Shown here in pieces: positions 1-8,990 of a stretch of 64,000 bases of DNA. This stretch comes from CAUPWF01 sp964369775 (GTDB taxonomy: Bacteria > Bacillota > Clostridia > Lachnospirales > Lachnospiraceae). The notes beneath the pieces were generated by a model, which did not search any database, had not been told where the DNA came from, and saw only the letters and a program-made list of their open reading frames with translations. Every line of letters begins with the position of its first letter. Position 1 is the stretch's first letter. The stretch covers positions 1 through 64,000 of the forward strand of contig CAYJHQ010000008.1 of NCBI GenBank assembly GCA_964369775.1. Direction: 5' to 3'. The translations under genes were made by a program, and so were the position numbers.

Positions 1-83
1 TTCTTTAAAGAATTTTCAGGGTTCGTTGTTTATTGTTCAATTATCAAGGTTCTTTGTTTGTTGTCGTCTGTTTCAGCGACAGC
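1..83 (-). other. Putative rRNA operon leader, start of transcribed region
   Basis: Read on the minus strand, this stretch follows two tandem promoters and contains an 'accttgataattgaac' segment. It resembles the AT-rich spacer and leader sequences found next to 16S genes in Firmicutes. A short GTCG/CGAC hairpin lies near position 70. No mature rRNA sequence is inside the window, so the rRNA operon itself is inferred to lie to the left. It could instead be the leader of another strongly expressed operon. Confidence 0.45.
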
Positions 84-89
84 TATATT

Positions 90-118
90 AGAATAACACA
101 GGTCTTTTTTGTTGTCAA
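90..118 (-). promoter_or_regulatory. Sigma-A promoter, proximal (P2)
   Basis: On the minus strand a TTGACA -35 box (113-118) and a TATTCT -10 box (90-95) are separated by exactly 17 bp. It fires toward the left edge of the window. With the similar promoter about 84 bp upstream it forms a tandem pair, as is usual for rRNA operons. Confidence 0.65.
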
Positions 119-173
119 TACTTTTTTTATAAATATTTTTTCTGTGTTCAACTGCGTTTCACAGTGGATATTC

Positions 174-202
174 ATAATAACATCCAAATTTTATTTCGTC
201 AA
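174..202 (-). promoter_or_regulatory. Sigma-A promoter, distal (P1)
   Basis: On the minus strand a TTGACG -35 box (197-202) and a TATTAT -10 box (174-179) are spaced 17 bp apart. The surrounding 1-426 region is AT-rich and has no credible gene. The only other signal there is the ribosome binding site of the next gene, near position 415. Confidence 0.6.
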
Positions 203-426
203 TACTCTTTTTACATTTTTTTACATTTTTTATGCTTTGCTATATTTGCACTATCTTCTATACCTTATATAATATGTTTTTTCGCTATCATCGCGCTGAA
301 TTCTTGATTAATTAATAGACCACCACTCTTAAATCTGCATAAATTGTATTTGTTTCAGTAATTACTTGCATTTATTTCTACGTATTGCTAATATTTGTTC
401 TATCATTAATATAAAGGAGTAGTTTT

Positions 427-1050
427 ATGAGCGATTTAGTTAAAAGTATCTTGGGTGGTATCTCCATTTCTATTGCAGGCTGTGCGTATCTTTCTCTTGA
501 TAACCATGTAATTGGCGCTGCTTTGTTTAGTTTAGGTCTCTTAACCATCTATTTATTTGATTGGAATTTGTACACAGGAAAGGCATGTTTTGTCCTCTCT
601 AAGCCTCCTTCTTTTCTTATAACAGTAGCTATAGCATTTATCGGTAACTTTATTGGAACATTTTTGGTAGGTACATTATTATTTTATACGAAGTTGGAAA
701 AGCTAATTCCTATTGCCGAAGAAGTATCAAGTGCAAAACTTTCCAACACTCCATTTAGTGGATTTGTTATGGGTATTGGGTGTGGTATTTTGATGTACAT
801 TGCTGTTGTAGGGTATAAAACTTGCAAAGGTGATTTCGAAAAGCATTTGATATTAATTATGCCAATCATAGTTTTTACAATTATTGGTTTCGAACACGTC
901 ATTGCTAATATGTTTTATTTCACAATGGCTGGGGTTTGGAATATCGATTCTCTTATTTACATTCTTATTGTAGGCGCCGGAAATTTTATTGGATGTAATT
1001 TCATTCCATTCGCTCACAAGTTCACCAAAAACGAGACACTTGCTTCATAA
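427..1050 (+). CDS. Formate/nitrite transporter family protein, short form
   Basis: A 207-residue, very hydrophobic protein with about six membrane segments. It matches the small FNT-type channels of clostridia: glycine-rich helices with repeated GNFIG(T/C) motifs (around residues 62 and 185) and an acidic short N-terminus. FNT proteins conduct small monovalent anions such as formate, nitrite or hydrosulfide across the cytoplasmic membrane. It is shorter than classical FocA/NirC (about 260-285 residues), mainly at the ends. An AAGGAG site precedes the ATG. It stands alone, flanked by the putative rRNA promoter region and a bidirectional terminator. The substrate cannot be told from sequence. 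Confidence 0.75.
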   Translation: MSDLVKSILGGISISIAGCAYLSLDNHVIGAALFSLGLLTIYLFDWNLYTGKACFVLSKPPSFLITVAIAFIGNFIGTFLVGTLLFYTKLEKLIPIAEEVSSAKLSNTPFSGFVMGIGCGILMYIAVVGYKTCKGDFEKHLILIMPIIVFTIIGFEHVIANMFYFTMAGVWNIDSLIYILIVGAGNFIGCNFIPFAHKFTKNETLAS

Positions 1051-1093
1051 TAAAATAATATAGGTTCGTGTATAGAAGTTCTTTTCTAGAGAT

Positions 1094-1133
1094 AAAACCC
1101 AAGAAAATGCATCACAGCTTTTTCTTGGGTTTT
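1094..1133. terminator. Bidirectional intrinsic terminator
   Basis: A 14-bp perfect inverted repeat, with arms AAAACCCAAGAAAA and TTTTCTTGGGTTTT and a 12-base loop, lies between the convergent ends of the FNT gene and galT. The A-run and T-run flank the stem so it can act on both strands. Confidence 0.85.
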
Positions 1134-1135
1134 CA

Positions 1136-2629
1136 TTATAGACTATTAACAAATCGACTAAACGCTTCTTGTCCTTCTTTTGTATTTTTGAACACACCTG
1201 CATCTTCTAACACTTTTACAAACACTTTCCCTATTTCTTCTTCGAGAATTGACTCTACATTATCTTCAGTAATGCTCTTATATTTTTCCACTATCTGACC
1301 TGCCCATTTTGCATGCTTTTCTATGCTTTCATTTTGACTAACATCTTTGCCTTCCACTAGGTATTTTCCTAGTGTTTCCATTTCCGTTTTCAATCTAGCT
1401 GGCAAGACTGCAAGACCCATCACCTCTATAAGCCCAATGTTTTCTTTTTTTATGTGATGTAATTCTTGATGTGGATGATACACTCCAAGAGGGAATTCTT
1501 CTGTAGTAATATTATTTCTAAGCGCTAAGTCCAACTCATACTTCTCGCCTCGTTTTCTTGCTATAGGAGTTATTGTGTTATGCTTTGTTTCACCTGTATT
1601 TGCAAATATAAATGCTTCACTCTCTGTATAGCCTCTCCATTCATTTAGTATGTAAGTTCCTAGTTTCACCAAGCGCTTCTCGTCTTTACATCTTAGCCTT
1701 AATACAGATAGTGGCCATTTCACAATCCCAACTTCTACATCTTCATATTTGGGAATTGTAAATTCTTTTTTTATGGGTGCTCGCTCCATAGCAAATTCAT
1801 AGTTACCTCCTTGGAAATGATCATGGGTTAATATTGACCCTCCTACTATAGGTAGATCTGCATTTGAGCCAAGGAAATAATGCGGGAATAGTTTTACAAA
1901 ATCAAATAACTTCGTAAATGTTGCTTCCTCTATTTTCATTGGAACGTGATCACACGCAAAAACGATACAGTGTTCATTGTAATATACGTATGGAGAATAC
2001 TGGAATCCCCACTTATTTTCATTGATTCTAATTGGGATTATTCTATGGTTATTTCGTGCCGGATGATTCATATGACCCATATACCCTTCGTTTTCAGGAC
2101 ATAACAAACATTTCGGGTATGATGTACTCTTTACATTCTTTGCCGCTGCAATCGCTTTTGGATCTTTCTCTGGTTTTGATAAATTAATCGTAATATCTAT
2201 ATTGCCATACTCACTCTCTATCTGCCATTTCTTATCTTTGCATATACGATACCTACGAATATAATCGCTATTTTGAGACAGATTATAAAAATACTCAGTC
2301 GCTTTTCTAGGATCTTCTTTATATTCGCTTGCAAATTTCATCTGAATTTGGCTCGGCCTAGGAACTAGGCAATTCATTAGCTTTGTATCAAATAAATCTC
2401 TATGAGTAATACTATCCTCTATAATTTCTCGTTTTACAGCTTCATCTAGCAAGCACTTTAAAATTTCTTCTAAATCTAACACTTTAATCTTTTCGATTTC
2501 TGCATCTTTGTAATCCAATTCTTGAAACATCTCTAATATAAGATTTGTTGCATATGCTCTTTCACATTCTGGCAATAACTCTGTATCTATCCCATATTGA
2601 ACCAACTTCTTTACATTACTATAAAACAT
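1136..2629 (-). CDS. galT: UDP-glucose--hexose-1-phosphate uridylyltransferase, type II
   Basis: Converts galactose-1-phosphate and UDP-glucose to UDP-galactose and glucose-1-phosphate in the Leloir pathway. At about 497 residues it has the length of the Firmicutes class II GalT rather than the 350-residue E. coli type. The catalytic histidine motif THDHFQGG is present near residue 265. It overlaps the end of galK by 11 bases, so the two are translationally coupled. A GTG six bases upstream (2635) could also start, but the AGGAG site is spaced 9 bases from the ATG at 2629 and only 3 from the GTG. Confidence 0.95.
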   Translation of the reverse strand: MFYSNVKKLVQYGIDTELLPECERAYATNLILEMFQELDYKDAEIEKIKVLDLEEILKCLLDEAVKREIIEDSITHRDLFDTKLMNCLVPRPSQIQMKFASEYKEDPRKATEYFYNLSQNSDYIRRYRICKDKKWQIESEYGNIDITINLSKPEKDPKAIAAAKNVKSTSYPKCLLCPENEGYMGHMNHPARNNHRIIPIRINENKWGFQYSPYVYYNEHCIVFACDHVPMKIEEATFTKLFDFVKLFPHYFLGSNADLPIVGGSILTHDHFQGGNYEFAMERAPIKKEFTIPKYEDVEVGIVKWPLSVLRLRCKDEKRLVKLGTYILNEWRGYTESEAFIFANTGETKHNTITPIARKRGEKYELDLALRNNITTEEFPLGVYHPHQELHHIKKENIGLIEVMGLAVLPARLKTEMETLGKYLVEGKDVSQNESIEKHAKWAGQIVEKYKSITEDNVESILEEEIGKVFVKVLEDAGVFKNTKEGQEAFSRFVNSL

Positions 2630-3785
2630 GTGCACCGTCTCCTATATCCACAATATAAAACTCTGCATCTCGACCTGTCTTTTCTTTATATTCTATTTCT
2701 ACTTTTTCTGTAAATTCATCTACTGTATCATTTTCCACAATACTCACTGTGCATCCTCCAAATCCGCCACCGGTGATTCTAGATCCGATTACACCTTTTA
2801 ACGCCCATGCAATTTCTACTAAAACATCTACTTCTTCACATGATACTTCATAGTCATCTCTCAGTGAAATATGCGATTCATTCATCAACTTCCCAAATGT
2901 CTTTACGTCCTTTTCCTTCAAAGCTTCAACCGCTTTTATCGTTCTTTGGTTCTCATATACTGCATGCTTCGCCCTTCTCACGCATACTTCCTCTGTGATT
3001 GAACCTTTATGTTTTTCAAATTCTGCCTCCGTCAAGTCTCCTAACGCCTGAATATCTACTACCTTTTGTAATTCTTTCAATGCTCTTTCACATTCATTTC
3101 TACGATCATTATAGCTAGATTCAACTAAGCTGTGCTTAACTTTACTATTTGTGATAACAATTTTCGCATTTTCTAATCTAATCGGTGCATACTCATACTC
3201 TAAGTTGCTTGTATCTAGGAATATTGCATTATCTGCTTTCCCCATCGCACTTGCAAACTGGTCCATAATTCCACAGTTGCAACCATTATAATTATTTTCT
3301 GCGTATTGGCCGATAAGGGCAATATCGGTTAAAGATACATCAAACCCAAACAAGTCTTTTAATAACAATCCTGTTAAAACTTCTAATGATGCCGATGATG
3401 AAAGTCCTGAACCGTTTGGAATATTTCCAAAAATTAAGATATCCATCCCTTGTGGTAATTTATATCCGCGTTTTTCAAATGCCCACATCACACCTTTTGG
3501 ATAATTCGTCCAATCTGCACTACTAGATGGAACAAAGTCTTCTAAAGAAGATTCTATCACACCTAAATGCTTGAAATTTAATGAGAAAAATCTCAACTTG
3601 TTATCTTCACGCTTTCTAACTGCTGCATACGTTCCCAATGTTAATGCACAAGGAAATACGTGCCCGCCATTATAGTCTGTGTGTTCTCCTATCAAATTTA
3701 CTCTTCCAGGTGCAAAAAACATCTTTACTTCCCCACCATTTCCATAGACTTCACAAAAGCTATTTGTTAATTCTTGTTTTGTCAT
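2619..3785 (-). CDS. galK: Galactokinase
   Basis: A GHMP-family kinase that phosphorylates galactose to galactose-1-phosphate with ATP. The 388-residue protein has the galactokinase signature GRVNLIGEHTDYNGG near the N-terminus, the ATP-binding loop PNGSGLSSSAS near residue 125 and the C-terminal GGGFGGC motif. The operon is galK-galT only; no galE or galM is in the window. Two adjacent ATG codons exist (3788 and 3785), and the second has the better spacing to AAGGAG. It is divergent from an AraC-type regulator that probably controls it. Confidence 0.96.
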   Translation of the reverse strand: MTKQELTNSFCEVYGNGGEVKMFFAPGRVNLIGEHTDYNGGHVFPCALTLGTYAAVRKREDNKLRFFSLNFKHLGVIESSLEDFVPSSSADWTNYPKGVMWAFEKRGYKLPQGMDILIFGNIPNGSGLSSSASLEVLTGLLLKDLFGFDVSLTDIALIGQYAENNYNGCNCGIMDQFASAMGKADNAIFLDTSNLEYEYAPIRLENAKIVITNSKVKHSLVESSYNDRRNECERALKELQKVVDIQALGDLTEAEFEKHKGSITEEVCVRRAKHAVYENQRTIKAVEALKEKDVKTFGKLMNESHISLRDDYEVSCEEVDVLVEIAWALKGVIGSRITGGGFGGCTVSIVENDTVDEFTEKVEIEYKEKTGRDAEFYIVDIGDGAHVL

Positions 3786-3852
3786 CATTTTTCTCCTTTA
3801 TGCTTGTAATTTCGCAAAATTTTATTATTCAATTGTTGCCTATTTGTTTCTA

Positions 3853-3881
3853 ATACTATAGAATATCCCTATGTAATGCAA
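3853..3881 (-). promoter_or_regulatory. Probable galKT promoter
   Basis: On the minus strand TTGCAT (3876-3881) and TAGTAT (3853-3858) are 17 bp apart, about 65 bp before galK. The 141-bp divergent interval shared with the araC-type gene is the likely operator region. No clear direct repeat was identified as a regulator site. Confidence 0.5.
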
Positions 3882-3929
3882 TGTGTATTTGTATTATTTA
3901 TATGTCATTTTGTTGCACAGGAGGAATTC

Positions 3930-4769
3930 ATGGTAAATTCATATAAAAACTCATACAAAACACCTACTCAAAATTTGATATCTTTATCAATTCATAACGC
4001 TGGCTATCAAAAATGTCTCCCTACTCACCAATGGGGACCTGGGATTCGCGATCATTATCTTTTGCATCATGTCATCTCTGGAAGAGGCTACTACTGCTTA
4101 AACGGAAATACGTATCAACTTTCAACTGGTGATACTTTTTTGATATTCCCTTTCGATGAAGTCACCTATTATGCGGACCTAGAGGATCCTTGGGAATACT
4201 CATGGGTAGGTTTTTCTGGAACCGACGTAAAAACCATATTAAAATCCACAGAGTTTTCACACTCTTTACCTGTATTGTATAAAATAGATAATCAGCAAAT
4301 TGTTCAGCAACGGCTGATGCAAATTTACAATGCTAGGGGGAGTAACTTAAATAACACAGTGCAAATGACAGGGGAACTCTATCTTCTATTAGTTGAGTTT
4401 ATGAATGCTAATCTAAGCAGCCCTATTCATATCCGATCTGCTTATACCTTATACGTAGAAAAAGGAATCGAATATATTCACTCTAATTACTCTTATCCGA
4501 TTACTGTATTGGATATCGCAAGCTATGTCGGAGTTAGTCGAAGCCACCTTTTTAGAGCCTTTCAATCTATAACTTCTCAATCACCAAAAGCTTACTTGAC
4601 TCAATTTAGACTAAAGCAAGCTTGTATTTTATTAAATCATTCAGATTTGTCAATATCTGCCATTAGTCGCTCTGTAGGCTTTGAAGATAATTTGAACTTT
4701 TCTAAAATGTTCAAGAAGCATATGGGAAAATCTCCCTCTATTTATCGGAATTGTAACTATTCATCTTAA
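3930..4769 (+). CDS. AraC-family transcriptional regulator
   Basis: A 279-residue regulator with an N-terminal cupin-type sugar-sensing half (residues 20-150, including GRGYYCLNGNTYQLSTGD and FPFDEVTYY) and a C-terminal AraC double helix-turn-helix (about 175-275, with ITVLDIASYVGVSRSHLFRAF and the second-HTH GFED-x-NFSKMFKKHMGKSP region). The start at 3930 is chosen because a perfect AGGAGG lies five bases upstream. A longer reading from 3876 overlaps the galK -35 box. It is divergent from galKT, so it probably activates galactose genes in response to a galactoside. The effector is not known. Confidence 0.88.
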   Translation: MVNSYKNSYKTPTQNLISLSIHNAGYQKCLPTHQWGPGIRDHYLLHHVISGRGYYCLNGNTYQLSTGDTFLIFPFDEVTYYADLEDPWEYSWVGFSGTDVKTILKSTEFSHSLPVLYKIDNQQIVQQRLMQIYNARGSNLNNTVQMTGELYLLLVEFMNANLSSPIHIRSAYTLYVEKGIEYIHSNYSYPITVLDIASYVGVSRSHLFRAFQSITSQSPKAYLTQFRLKQACILLNHSDLSISAISRSVGFEDNLNFSKMFKKHMGKSPSIYRNCNYSS

Positions 4770-4803
4770 ACATCGCGGAATCAAGGATTTTTTCCAATTT
4801 ATG

Positions 4804-4832
4804 TTGCACCTATATTCAACACTTGATATAAT
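4804..4832 (+). promoter_or_regulatory. Sigma-A promoter for the PAP2-PHP gene pair
   Basis: TTGCAC (4804-4809), a 17-bp spacer and a perfect TATAAT (4827-4832) lie about 35 bp before the PAP2 start codon. Confidence 0.7.
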
Positions 4833-4867
4833 GAAGGGATAAATTCTAATCTTGAAAGGATTATGTA

Positions 4868-5548
4868 ATGGATATAAAAAAATTAATTAAAAAGTATAAC
4901 CATGCTTGGGTCTCTATATACTTTGTTATATATATGCTTTGGTTTTCTTATTTAGAGAGGTCTGTCACCTCTGATTATATGCTTATTTATGTTAAACTAG
5001 ATGACTTCATACCTTTTATCGAGTATTTTATCATACCTTACTATCTCTGGTTTGCTTTCATATTTTGCACAATTGCTTATTTCTTTTTCTCTAGCAAAGA
5101 GGAGTTTTATAAACTTTGTGGTTTTTTGATTACCGGCATGACTGTGTTTTTGGTTATTTCTACACTTTTCCCCAATGGCCAAAATTTACGTCCAACTGAA
5201 TTTGATACTTCTAATATATTTACCCAAATGGTCTCTACTCTTTATTCTGTAGATACACCGACAAACATTTTTCCTAGCATCCATGTTTTTAATACAATTG
5301 GAGCACAAATCGCAATTATGCATAACAAGAAACTAGTCACTTACAAGTGGTTACAAGTTGGTACCTTTATCCTATCAACTCTCATTATTATCTCCACTGT
5401 AACATTAAAACAGCACTCAATCGTTGATGCAATTGGAGCTTTTGTGATGGCTGTTCCTTTATATTTCTTGATTTACACAAAAACTAGTGAAGCTAATAGT
5501 GCTTCTCCTTATAAAAAGAAAAAGGAGTTAGATCATGAGGCGAATTGA
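4868..5548 (+). CDS. PAP2-family membrane phosphatase
   Basis: A 226-residue integral membrane protein with about six hydrophobic segments. The PAP2 / lipid phosphate phosphatase motifs are recognisable but diverged: FPSIHVF (the PSGH motif, here PSIH) near residue 138 and KQHSIVDAIGA (the SR-x5-H-x3-D motif, with H and D kept) near residue 180. Members remove phosphate from lipid pyrophosphates or phosphatidate at the outer membrane face, and this PSIH variant resembles inositol-phosphorylceramide-synthase-like PAP2 proteins. The substrate is uncertain. Its last 14 bases overlap the start of the PHP gene. Confidence 0.78.
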   Translation: MDIKKLIKKYNHAWVSIYFVIYMLWFSYLERSVTSDYMLIYVKLDDFIPFIEYFIIPYYLWFAFIFCTIAYFFFSSKEEFYKLCGFLITGMTVFLVISTLFPNGQNLRPTEFDTSNIFTQMVSTLYSVDTPTNIFPSIHVFNTIGAQIAIMHNKKLVTYKWLQVGTFILSTLIIISTVTLKQHSIVDAIGAFVMAVPLYFLIYTKTSEANSASPYKKKKELDHEAN

Positions 5549-6368
5549 TTTACACACACACTCCAACTGTTCCGACGGAACGCTTTCTCCTAAAGAGTTG
5601 GTAGAACTGGCTAATAAAAAACATCTTTGTGCATTTGCACTTACTGATCACGATACCATAGACGGAATAGAAGCGGCTCAATTGGCCGCTTCTATTTATA
5701 ATATCGAAGTAATCCCTGGTATTGAGCTTTCTACTGCATATAAAAATAAAGATATCCATATACTCGGTCTTGGAATTGATATTACCAATATTTATTTTTT
5801 AGATTCATTAAAAAAATTTCAGGAAGCAAGAGAATGGAGAGATCGCCAAATGATCGAGAAGTTACGCACGGCTGGAATTGACATCACTTACGAGGAAATG
5901 GTTGCTAAGTTTCCTAATTCAGTCTTTACTAGAGCTCATTTCGCTCGCTTTATTTATGAAGCTGGACATGTCACCGATATGTGGGATGCTTTTCCCAAGT
6001 ACATAGGCGATGACGCTCCTTGTTTTGTCCCACGCGAAAAGGTCACTCCTTATCAAGCAATTGACTTGATTCACGAAGGTGGAGGATATGCTATTTTAGC
6101 ACATCCTCTTCTCTACAAACTAAAAAATCAAGAATTGGAACAGCTGATTGCTTCATTAAAAAAATCTGGATTAGATGGTTTAGAGGTCCCCTACTCAATG
6201 AATCGTTATGGAGATGAAGCTTACTTAAGGCAACTTGCTAAGAAGCATAATTTAAAAATATCTGGTGGTTCTGATTTTCACGGCTCCAACAAACCCAATA
6301 TTCAACTTGGCTCAGGTCGCGGTAATTTAAACATTTCTTATGATGTCTGGAAAGCATTTTATTCGTAA
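5535..6368 (+). CDS. PHP-domain phosphoesterase (TrpH/YciV-like)
   Basis: A 277-residue metal-dependent phosphoesterase of the PHP family. Metal-ligand motifs appear in order: HTHSNCSDG at the N-terminus, LTDHDT near residue 38, the ILAHP loop near residue 190 and GSDFHG near residue 242. Homologues (RNase AM / 3',5'-nucleoside bisphosphate phosphatase) hydrolyse pAp or trim RNA 5' ends. It starts inside the end of the PAP2 gene, so they are co-translated. Its stop overlaps the convergent sfsA-mutY gene by 10 bases. Confidence 0.88.
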   Translation: MRRIDLHTHSNCSDGTLSPKELVELANKKHLCAFALTDHDTIDGIEAAQLAASIYNIEVIPGIELSTAYKNKDIHILGLGIDITNIYFLDSLKKFQEAREWRDRQMIEKLRTAGIDITYEEMVAKFPNSVFTRAHFARFIYEAGHVTDMWDAFPKYIGDDAPCFVPREKVTPYQAIDLIHEGGGYAILAHPLLYKLKNQELEQLIASLKKSGLDGLEVPYSMNRYGDEAYLRQLAKKHNLKISGGSDFHGSNKPNIQLGSGRGNLNISYDVWKAFYS

Positions 6369-8104
6369 AGCTTGATGTCTGCATATTTTGTATATGCAGC
6401 AAAGGCTGCTGGTATCGGATACTCTTTTTCAATTTTTTCTGGATGGATGAAAACTAGCTCTTGTGTGCAAGATTTCTCTAGTTCGTCCACCTTGACTTCA
6501 TATCCTATCATCTGCCACTCTATATGACTAAAAATATGTTTTGCACTTTCTACTTTTTTCACCTTTATTGGCATCAGTCCAATTTCTTTACAATAGGCAA
6601 TCACCTCATCTTGAGTGTAGTGTCCTAACAGGTTGATAAATTCATATAGTCCCGCTAGTAGTCCTTTTCTATCTCTCTTTCGTATTGCAATATTTTCTCC
6701 ATCTTTCAAAATCAATATTGTGCGGCTTTCTATCTTTCTCGGTTTTAATTTTGATTTTACCGGTATTTGGTCTAGTAATCCTTCTCGTTTAGCTATACAA
6801 AAATCCCGCACTGGACAATATTCACATTTTGGTTCACCATTTGGCACACATACAATTGCACCTAACTCTATCAACCCTTGATTAAATGAGCTCGCCTTAT
6901 CTCTCGGTATAATACTCTCTAATATCTTTTCATACCGTTTCTTCACTGCTGGTTTTGCTATATCAGAAAAATCGCCTGTTATTCTTGCTATTACTCGTAA
7001 CACATTCCCATCTACTGCTGGTTTAGCTATCTTAAAAGCAAAAGAACTAATAGCTCCTGCTGTATAACTACCAATCCCTTTTAATTTCAATATTTCATCG
7101 TATGTTTCCGGAAATACCCCTTGATGCTCTTCCATGATTTGTCTTGCTGCTTTCTGCATATTTCTCACACGATTGTAGTATCCAAGCCCTTCCCAAAGTT
7201 TTAGCAATCGCTCCTCTTTAGCAATCGCCAAATCTGAAATGGTTGGCAGTTCTTCTAGAAATCTCTTATAAAAAGGTTTTACCGCTTCCACTCTAGTCTG
7301 CTGTAACATAATTTCCGACACCCAGACTCCATATGCTGTCACATGTTCTCTCCATGGCAAATCTCTTTTATTATTCTCATACCATTCTACTAGTGGCTCT
7401 CGCATTTCCCTCAATTCAGGATGTTCTAAGACCACTGGCACTATTTGATCTATTTCTATAAAATCATGTTTCACCTCGCAGTCAAGAGCTAGGATTTTCA
7501 CACCAGCCTCTTCCGCCCTTACAAGTGCCTCTGCAAATGCCTTGTGAGTCTTTCTGTTGGGAGTGAAATACTTGACGCCTTTCATTTGAATGACAAAAAT
7601 GATATACGAATCATAGCCTTCTTTTTTGGCTCTTATTAATTCCTCTACATGCTTAACAGCTCGTTCACTAGGCGCGTCTGGGAATTTTACAATTCCATCC
7701 GTTTCAAGTGTCACACCCTTTACTTCTATCAAGCACTTTTTACCATTTGTTTCTACAAATAAATCTATCCTTGATTTCCCATAAGTATATTCCTGCTTTA
7801 TAGACGAGATTTCTGAAAACAAATTCCCTTTTTCAATCCATTCCCTTATCACTGTATTAGGAATTTGAGAATCCATATTTATTAATCTTTCTCCCTTTTC
7901 AACTGCTATTAAGTCCCACTTTGTCTTGCGGTTTTCAGTGGCGCTCCGCTGAACATATACCAAAACTCCTGGTATTAAAAGTTCCGCACATCTCCCTGTA
8001 TTCTTGACATGTACTATTTCTTTTTCACCATGTATCTCTACATGGGCAATAAAACGATTGGGACGTTCTATAAACGTCCCAACCTCCATTCTCTCATACT
8101 TCAT
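6359..8104 (-). CDS. Fusion of SfsA nuclease domain and MutY adenine glycosylase
   Basis: A single 581-residue open frame joins two proteins. Residues 1-230 are SfsA (FIERPNRFIAHVE, NTGRCAELLIPG, IEVKGVT, SERAVKHVEEL), a family with nuclease activity first linked to sugar fermentation. Residues 235-580 are MutY, which removes adenine mispaired with 8-oxoguanine. It has MLQQTRVEAV with the catalytic Glu, LKGIGSYTAGA (helix-hairpin-helix), AVDGNV (catalytic Asp), four cysteines of a [4Fe-4S] cluster near 435-453, and a C-terminal NUDIX-like 8-oxoG recognition domain. There is no stop or frameshift between the parts. It is last in the fprA-HAD-uppP operon. Confidence 0.92.
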   Translation of the reverse strand: MKYERMEVGTFIERPNRFIAHVEIHGEKEIVHVKNTGRCAELLIPGVLVYVQRSATENRKTKWDLIAVEKGERLINMDSQIPNTVIREWIEKGNLFSEISSIKQEYTYGKSRIDLFVETNGKKCLIEVKGVTLETDGIVKFPDAPSERAVKHVEELIRAKKEGYDSYIIFVIQMKGVKYFTPNRKTHKAFAEALVRAEEAGVKILALDCEVKHDFIEIDQIVPVVLEHPELREMREPLVEWYENNKRDLPWREHVTAYGVWVSEIMLQQTRVEAVKPFYKRFLEELPTISDLAIAKEERLLKLWEGLGYYNRVRNMQKAARQIMEEHQGVFPETYDEILKLKGIGSYTAGAISSFAFKIAKPAVDGNVLRVIARITGDFSDIAKPAVKKRYEKILESIIPRDKASSFNQGLIELGAIVCVPNGEPKCEYCPVRDFCIAKREGLLDQIPVKSKLKPRKIESRTILILKDGENIAIRKRDRKGLLAGLYEFINLLGHYTQDEVIAYCKEIGLMPIKVKKVESAKHIFSHIEWQMIGYEVKVDELEKSCTQELVFIHPEKIEKEYPIPAAFAAYTKYADIKLYE

Positions 8105-8149
8105 CTCACACCTATACTCTATCTTTTATCATTTTAATTCATCATTCCC

Positions 8150-8971
8150 TTATCTACCTAGAATCAAGAAATATGCCAATACAATAATTCCCAATACTAT
8201 TCGATAGTAACCAAACACTTTAAAGTCATTCTTCTTTATATACCCTATAAGGAATCTTATCGCTACTACTGATACAAAAAATGCAGTAACAAATCCTACC
8301 ACCAAAACACCTACTTCCATTGCTGAATAAGCAAGGCCGTAATCTACAAGTTTCAAAAAACTAGCTCCAAACATTACTGGTATCGATAAAAAAAATGTAA
8401 ACTCTGCCGCTACATGTCTCGACATTCCAAATACCATACCGCCTACAATTGTAACACCTGACCTAGATGTCCCTGGTATCAGTGCTAATACTTGTAGTAC
8501 CCCAATAATAAATGCATCTTTATATGTAATTTCTCTTACTTTATTCACTTTTGGTTCAACATGTTTATGTCTATTTTCAACAATTATGAATAATACCCCA
8601 TACAGTATAAGCATACATGCCACAATCACATAGTTCTCTAACACAGCATCTATTGCATCACTAAACAAAATCCCTATAATAGCAGCTGGAACACTAGCCA
8701 AAGCAACTTTGAACCAGATCTGCCACACTGAAGCCTTTTGCTTTGATGTCTTATTTGCCGAAAAAGGGTTCAACTTATTGAAATAAAGAACAACAACTGC
8801 CAATACTGCTCCTAATTGTATCACAACTAAAAACATTGCCATAAATTCAGCACTTACGTCTAATTGTAATAACTCATCTACTAAAATCATATGTCCTGTG
8901 CTACTTATCGGCAACCACTCTGTAATCCCTTCTACAACCCCTAGTATGAACGCTTTCAGTATATTTCCCAT
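8150..8971 (-). CDS. uppP: Undecaprenyl-diphosphate phosphatase
   Basis: A 273-residue polytopic membrane protein that dephosphorylates undecaprenyl pyrophosphate to recycle the lipid carrier for cell wall synthesis; it also gives bacitracin tolerance. Both family motifs are intact: EGITEWLPISSTGH near residue 15 and GTSRSGVTI near residue 165. Spacing to its neighbours is 19-45 bases, so it belongs to the fprA operon. Confidence 0.96.
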   Translation of the reverse strand: MGNILKAFILGVVEGITEWLPISSTGHMILVDELLQLDVSAEFMAMFLVVIQLGAVLAVVVLYFNKLNPFSANKTSKQKASVWQIWFKVALASVPAAIIGILFSDAIDAVLENYVIVACMLILYGVLFIIVENRHKHVEPKVNKVREITYKDAFIIGVLQVLALIPGTSRSGVTIVGGMVFGMSRHVAAEFTFFLSIPVMFGASFLKLVDYGLAYSAMEVGVLVVGFVTAFFVSVVAIRFLIGYIKKNDFKVFGYYRIVLGIIVLAYFLILGR

Positions 8972-8990
8972 TTTTGCTCACTTTCTTTTT

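Noticed and set aside
33..272. 79-residue open frame in the AT-rich left end
   Set aside because: It is antisense to the tandem promoters, composed mainly of Phe, Ile, Leu and Val codons from T-rich DNA, and has no ribosome site.
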